A DNA stretch of 64,000 bases from Streptomyces sp. NBC_01497 (GTDB lineage Bacteria > Actinomycetota > Actinomycetes > Streptomycetales > Streptomycetaceae): NCBI RefSeq assembly GCF_036250695.1, contig NZ_CP109427.1, positions 8,184,001 through 8,248,000 on the forward strand, given 5' to 3'. A model generated the notes under the pieces. The model made no database searches. It saw only the letters and a list, made by a program, of their open reading frames with translations, and was not told the origin of the DNA. Below, piece after piece: positions 60,761 to 64,000 of this stretch; the first letter of the stretch is position 1; the number at the start of each line of letters is the position of its first letter. The translations under genes and the position numbers were made by a program.

Positions 60761-61063
60761 CCAGCACGCCGGGTACCCGGTCGCGATCCCACGCGCCGGG
60801 CAGGCCCCGTGCGCGGCCCGCCCGGCCGTGCTTCGGGACGCGGATCTTCTCCAGCACCGCCTCGCGTTCCGCGCGGTCGGCCAACCGGCCCAGGGCGGCC
60901 CGATCGGGGAGAGCGGGGCGGCCATGTCCCTCCGTACTCTGATGGAGTTCGGTGGTGAACCGCTGTGCGAGGGTTCCCGCCGACGGCGTGCCCGGCGAGC
61001 CCTCTCAGGGGCGCGGTCCCGGAGACGAGGGGCGCGGGCCGGTCCGGATCTCTCCCTCTCCTG
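60761..61063. other. Convergent gap
   Basis: About 300 bases with no gene. CCGGGTACCCGG (60770-60781), a perfect 12-bp palindrome, lies just after the MHYT frame. Confidence 0.5.
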
Positions 61064-64000
61064 TCATTCGCCGCACGGATCCTGGTAGGCGTGGATCTTG
61101 CCCACCAGTTGTGCCCACCGAGTCCGGCTGAGGGGACGCGGGTGGAGAGCGCAGAGGTGCCGGTAGGCGTCCGCGGGCTGGTAGTCGGTGAGCTCGATGC
61201 CCTCGTCGCCATTGGGCAACCGGCTCGTCGTCATGGCGAGGGTGTGGCCGTCGGGGCTGAACTCGCCCGGCTTCGCGGCCGGATCAGGCAGCGGGCCCCT
61301 GTCCGATGGGCTGTTGGGGTCACTGATGTCCCACAGATGAGCCTGCCCGATGAAGCCGGGCTCGCCGGCCAGCACGCGGGCGTCCGGGCTGAGGGTGAGG
61401 CTCGACAGCTCGCTGTCGCCGGTGACCACTGCGGTGCGCTCCGGGTGCGTGGCAGTCTCGCCGACGTCCCACATCGTGATGGCGGAGTCGTTGGCGGTGG
61501 CCACGGTCAGCGTGTGTTCCCCGATGAAGGCCGCGCTCTGCACCTTTGCCGGGATCCGGCTGGAGGGTTCTGCTTTCGTGTGGGGGAGATGCTTCAGGTC
61601 GAACAGGTACAGCGCCCCTTCGAAGCCGTACATCGCGAGCAACTGCGTCCTGTTGTTGTAGGCGAGGCCACTGAGGTCCTGTGGTTGTCCGAAGGTGTTG
61701 AGGCGCCGGGGCTTGCCCGTGCCGCCGATCTTCCACAGGCTTGCACCGTCGTCGTCCCAGACCAGGAGCCTCTCGTCGTTCAGCAGGTGCAGGAGGACCT
61801 GCGAGCCCCTCCGTGTGCTCTTCACCGGGATCGCGCCGACGGCCTTCGGACGTTTCGGATCGGCGATGTCGAAGACCGAGATCGTCGACTGCCCCGCGAT
61901 GCCCACGGCAATGACGCCGGCGTCATTGGAGACGGTGGGAGTGCCGGTCACCCGGAACTGGGACAGGTGCGCGGGGTGTCGGGGGTCGTCCATGTTCCAC
62001 AGGGAGATGGTGTGGGCGCTGGTGTCCTGTGCCATCAGTGTGCGCCCCCCGCCGATGAACGCTGCTCTCGTCCACTGCCGCGGGAGAGTCGCGGCTACCT
62101 TCGGGTGCCGGTGGTCCGCGAGGTTCCACACCTGGGCGCGCTGGTGATCGACGTCGCCCGCGATGACGGCGAGCAGGCTGCCGTCGTCGCTGAACCCGGT
62201 GCCCGGTACGTCCGTGCCTCCCGGGTTGAGGTACCCGGGCAGGAGGGGGCTCGGTGTACTCCACAGGCCCAGCGAGCCGTTCTCACCCCCACTGAGGAAG
62301 GTGGCACCGTCGGCGCTGTAGGCGACCGCGTAGACGGGCTGGGCGGTGGGGAAGCTGCTGAAGACGTCAATCTGCTGGTCGTCGGCACCACCGGATGCCT
62401 CCCACTGTTCGACCGTCCCGGTCCCGTCGGCGGCGAGGAACGTCCTGCCGTCCGGCTTGAAGGAGATCGACAGAATGTCGCCGGCACCGCTCTCCGTGAA
62501 CTCGTCCACGTTCCTGGCGGTGGGCCGGTTGATCTTCGTGGTGTCCCACACCGCCATGGATCCGAGCGATCCGCCCGCGGCCAGCAGGGTCCCCTGCGGG
62601 TTGAAGGCCAGACTCCAGGTGGAGTCGGTCTTCAGGGTCGCCGTCGGGTCCTTCGCGGCTCTGCCCTGCTCGTCGATGCTCCACAGGGTGACTCCGGCTG
62701 TGCCGCCCCGGCCGGGGGCGGTTGCCGCGGTGGCGACAGCGAGCGTCCTGCCATCGGGCGCGAAAGCGACGGCGTGTACGTCAGCGGTGCCAACGGTCAG
62801 GTCGGGGAGCGCCGTCGGCTGGTCGCCGTGCGTGTCCCACAGGTGGACGACCCCGTGGGCGTCGGTCACGGCCAGCTCCGAACCGTCCGGGCTGTAGGCG
62901 ATGTCCTGCGGAACCAGCGCGGGGCTCTCCCGGTGCGCTGTGGACACGGGCTCGGCGGGATGGGTCACGTCCCAGAAGGTCAGGGTGCGCTTCGTCTGCA
63001 CGGCCAGCGTGTGTCCGCCCGGCTGGTAGGCGATCGCCGCGAGCCCGTCGGTGTGGATGACCTTGCCGGCGGCCGGTTGCTGGAGATCTGAGATGTCCCA
63101 CAGCTTCACCGTCTTGTCCTTGGACGATGCCGCGACGGTGCGGCCGTCACCGCTGTACGCCACGTTGAACACCCTGCCCGTGGCGCCGGTCAGCGGGGCG
63201 GGGGCGCTCGTCACGCTCGAGTGCAGCACGCTGGCGCCGGCCTCGGCGGTGTGGGAGATGGTGTAGGCGGCCAGACTCAACGAGAGGGCTGTCGCAGGAT
63301 CGCCGTCGCGCAGGGAGTCCGCGAGCAGGCCCAGCTGCCTGGAATCGATGGTGTCCCGACGGGTTTGCGCCAGTTCGCTTTTCCGCACGGCGATGCCCCC
63401 GCTGACGAGGGCGGCCACGAGCGCGCCGACACCGGCAACGGCCAAGGAGCGGCGCAGCCGGTGAACGAGGACGCTCCGTTTGAAGAAACGCTCCTCGGTC
63501 GGGGTGAGAACGGCTCGACTGTCGCGGTCCGTGAACCGCTCCCGTGCCGCAGCCAGGCGCGCACCGCCGAGCAGGGCCCCACTGTCGTGCTTCTTCTTCC
63601 ACTCACGTGCCGCGTCGGTGAGCTGACGGTGGATCCGCAGTGCGTCCCGGTCCTGGTCGATCCACCCGCGCAAGGTCGGCCACCAACGCAGAAGGGCCTC
63701 GTGGGCGATCTGGGCCGTGTGACCGTCGACGGTGATCAGCCGGGCATCGGCCAGCGCCTGGAGGGCCCTCGAAACGCGGGCGGCCTCCTCCTCGGACCGC
63801 CCCTCGGTGAGCTCGTTCAGGTCGGCTCGCCGACGGGCGTCCTCGAAGTCCTCACTGACGTTCACCATACGCAGGAGCAGTTTGCGTGCCGCGTCGCGAG
63901 CGTCGGCGTCGAGTTTTTCGTAGACGAGGTCGGCCTGCCGGGTGATGGCATTCCACACCCCGCCGCCGTCCTCGTAGCGCTGGATGAGCAGGTCCCTCCC
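61064..64000 (-). CDS. STAND-like protein with WD40 propellers (5' end outside window)
   Basis: The frame is open to the right window edge (RDLLIQRYEDGGGVWNAITR at the edge), so the start lies outside. The visible part has a helical effector/regulatory region (LRMVNVSEDFEDARRRADLN, HEALLRWWPTLRGWI), a membrane segment near LRRSLAVAGVGALVAALVSG, then a long WD40 region with 14 recognisable units ending in VKLWDIS, LTFWDVTH, VVHLWDT, VTLWSID, MAVWDTT, VEQWEAS, LGLWSTP, AQVWNLA, ISLWNMD, ISVFDIA, ASLWKIG, LYLFDLK, ITMWDVG and AHLWDIS, enough for two seven-bladed propellers. This matches nSTAND1-type signalling ATPases of actinomycetes; the ATPase itself is off the window. Confidence 0.85.
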   Translation of the reverse strand, partial: GRDLLIQRYEDGGGVWNAITRQADLVYEKLDADARDAARKLLLRMVNVSEDFEDARRRADLNELTEGRSEEEAARVSRALQALADARLITVDGHTAQIAHEALLRWWPTLRGWIDQDRDALRIHRQLTDAAREWKKKHDSGALLGGARLAAARERFTDRDSRAVLTPTEERFFKRSVLVHRLRRSLAVAGVGALVAALVSGGIAVRKSELAQTRRDTIDSRQLGLLADSLRDGDPATALSLSLAAYTISHTAEAGASVLHSSVTSAPAPLTGATGRVFNVAYSGDGRTVAASSKDKTVKLWDISDLQQPAAGKVIHTDGLAAIAYQPGGHTLAVQTKRTLTFWDVTHPAEPVSTAHRESPALVPQDIAYSPDGSELAVTDAHGVVHLWDTHGDQPTALPDLTVGTADVHAVAFAPDGRTLAVATAATAPGRGGTAGVTLWSIDEQGRAAKDPTATLKTDSTWSLAFNPQGTLLAAGGSLGSMAVWDTTKINRPTARNVDEFTESGAGDILSISFKPDGRTFLAADGTGTVEQWEASGGADDQQIDVFSSFPTAQPVYAVAYSADGATFLSGGENGSLGLWSTPSPLLPGYLNPGGTDVPGTGFSDDGSLLAVIAGDVDHQRAQVWNLADHRHPKVAATLPRQWTRAAFIGGGRTLMAQDTSAHTISLWNMDDPRHPAHLSQFRVTGTPTVSNDAGVIAVGIAGQSTISVFDIADPKRPKAVGAIPVKSTRRGSQVLLHLLNDERLLVWDDDGASLWKIGGTGKPRRLNTFGQPQDLSGLAYNNRTQLLAMYGFEGALYLFDLKHLPHTKAEPSSRIPAKVQSAAFIGEHTLTVATANDSAITMWDVGETATHPERTAVVTGDSELSSLTLSPDARVLAGEPGFIGQAHLWDISDPNSPSDRGPLPDPAAKPGEFSPDGHTLAMTTSRLPNGDEGIELTDYQPADAYRHLCALHPRPLSRTRWAQLVGKIHAYQDPCGE

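Overview
The window is chromosomal DNA from a high-GC actinomycete, almost certainly Streptomyces or a close relative. Codon third positions are strongly G/C. GTG and TTG starts are frequent, several exported proteins carry twin-arginine signals, and TetR/LAL/LacI regulators and large secreted peptidases are abundant. No tRNA, rRNA, CRISPR array or intact mobile element is visible.

Layout. 1-5.1 kb: a gene end cut by the window edge, a PP2C/SpoIIE-type phosphatase and a ClpC-like AAA+ unfoldase. 5-11.5 kb: an AraC regulator divergent from an MFS efflux protein, then two divergent Tat-exported phosphoesterases. 12-24.5 kb: small housekeeping and regulatory genes. They include a TetR with a perfect 18-bp operator, an NmrA-like reductase, a muconolactone-isomerase-like protein, a cytosolic NMT1/THI5-like protein, an RNA 2',3'-cyclic phosphodiesterase, an alpha/beta hydrolase, an MFS transporter, a VOC protein and a giant LuxR (LAL) regulator. 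24.7-29.1 kb: a giant secreted S53 peptidase carrying a Kelch propeller, with a small acidic ORF upstream. 29.6-34.1 kb: a worn region of lower density. It has an IS5-type transposase remnant, an amputated LAL regulator, several very small genes, short tandem repeats and a strong hairpin. 34.3-39.7 kb: a giant S8-type secreted peptidase divergent from a TrmB/LuxR-like regulator.

40.7-50.2 kb is the clearest functional unit: eight minus-strand genes, mostly overlapping or separated by a few bases. They encode a LacI repressor, a sugar-binding lipoprotein, two ABC permeases, a GH130 phosphorylase/glycosidase, a Gfo/Idh/MocA oxidoreductase, a GH13 glucosidase and a phosphomannomutase. Two LacI-type operators and a CRP-like TGTGA-N6-TCAC site lie upstream. 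The inferred pathway imports a mannose-containing oligosaccharide, cleaves it by GH130 phosphorolysis to mannose-1-phosphate, and converts that to mannose-6-phosphate with the mutase. GH13 and the oxidoreductase would trim or oxidise other sugar parts.

51.2-60 kb: a P450/ferredoxin pair divergent from a TetR gene, small DinB/MDMPI-like and DUF574 methyltransferase genes, and a cluster of two short-chain dehydrogenases with two TetR genes. Shared inverted repeats suggest that both TetR proteins act on the promoter of one dehydrogenase. 60-64 kb: a strictly 32-bp-periodic repeat array abuts an N-terminally truncated MHYT-domain gene. The window ends inside a large STAND-like protein with 14 WD40-type repeats.
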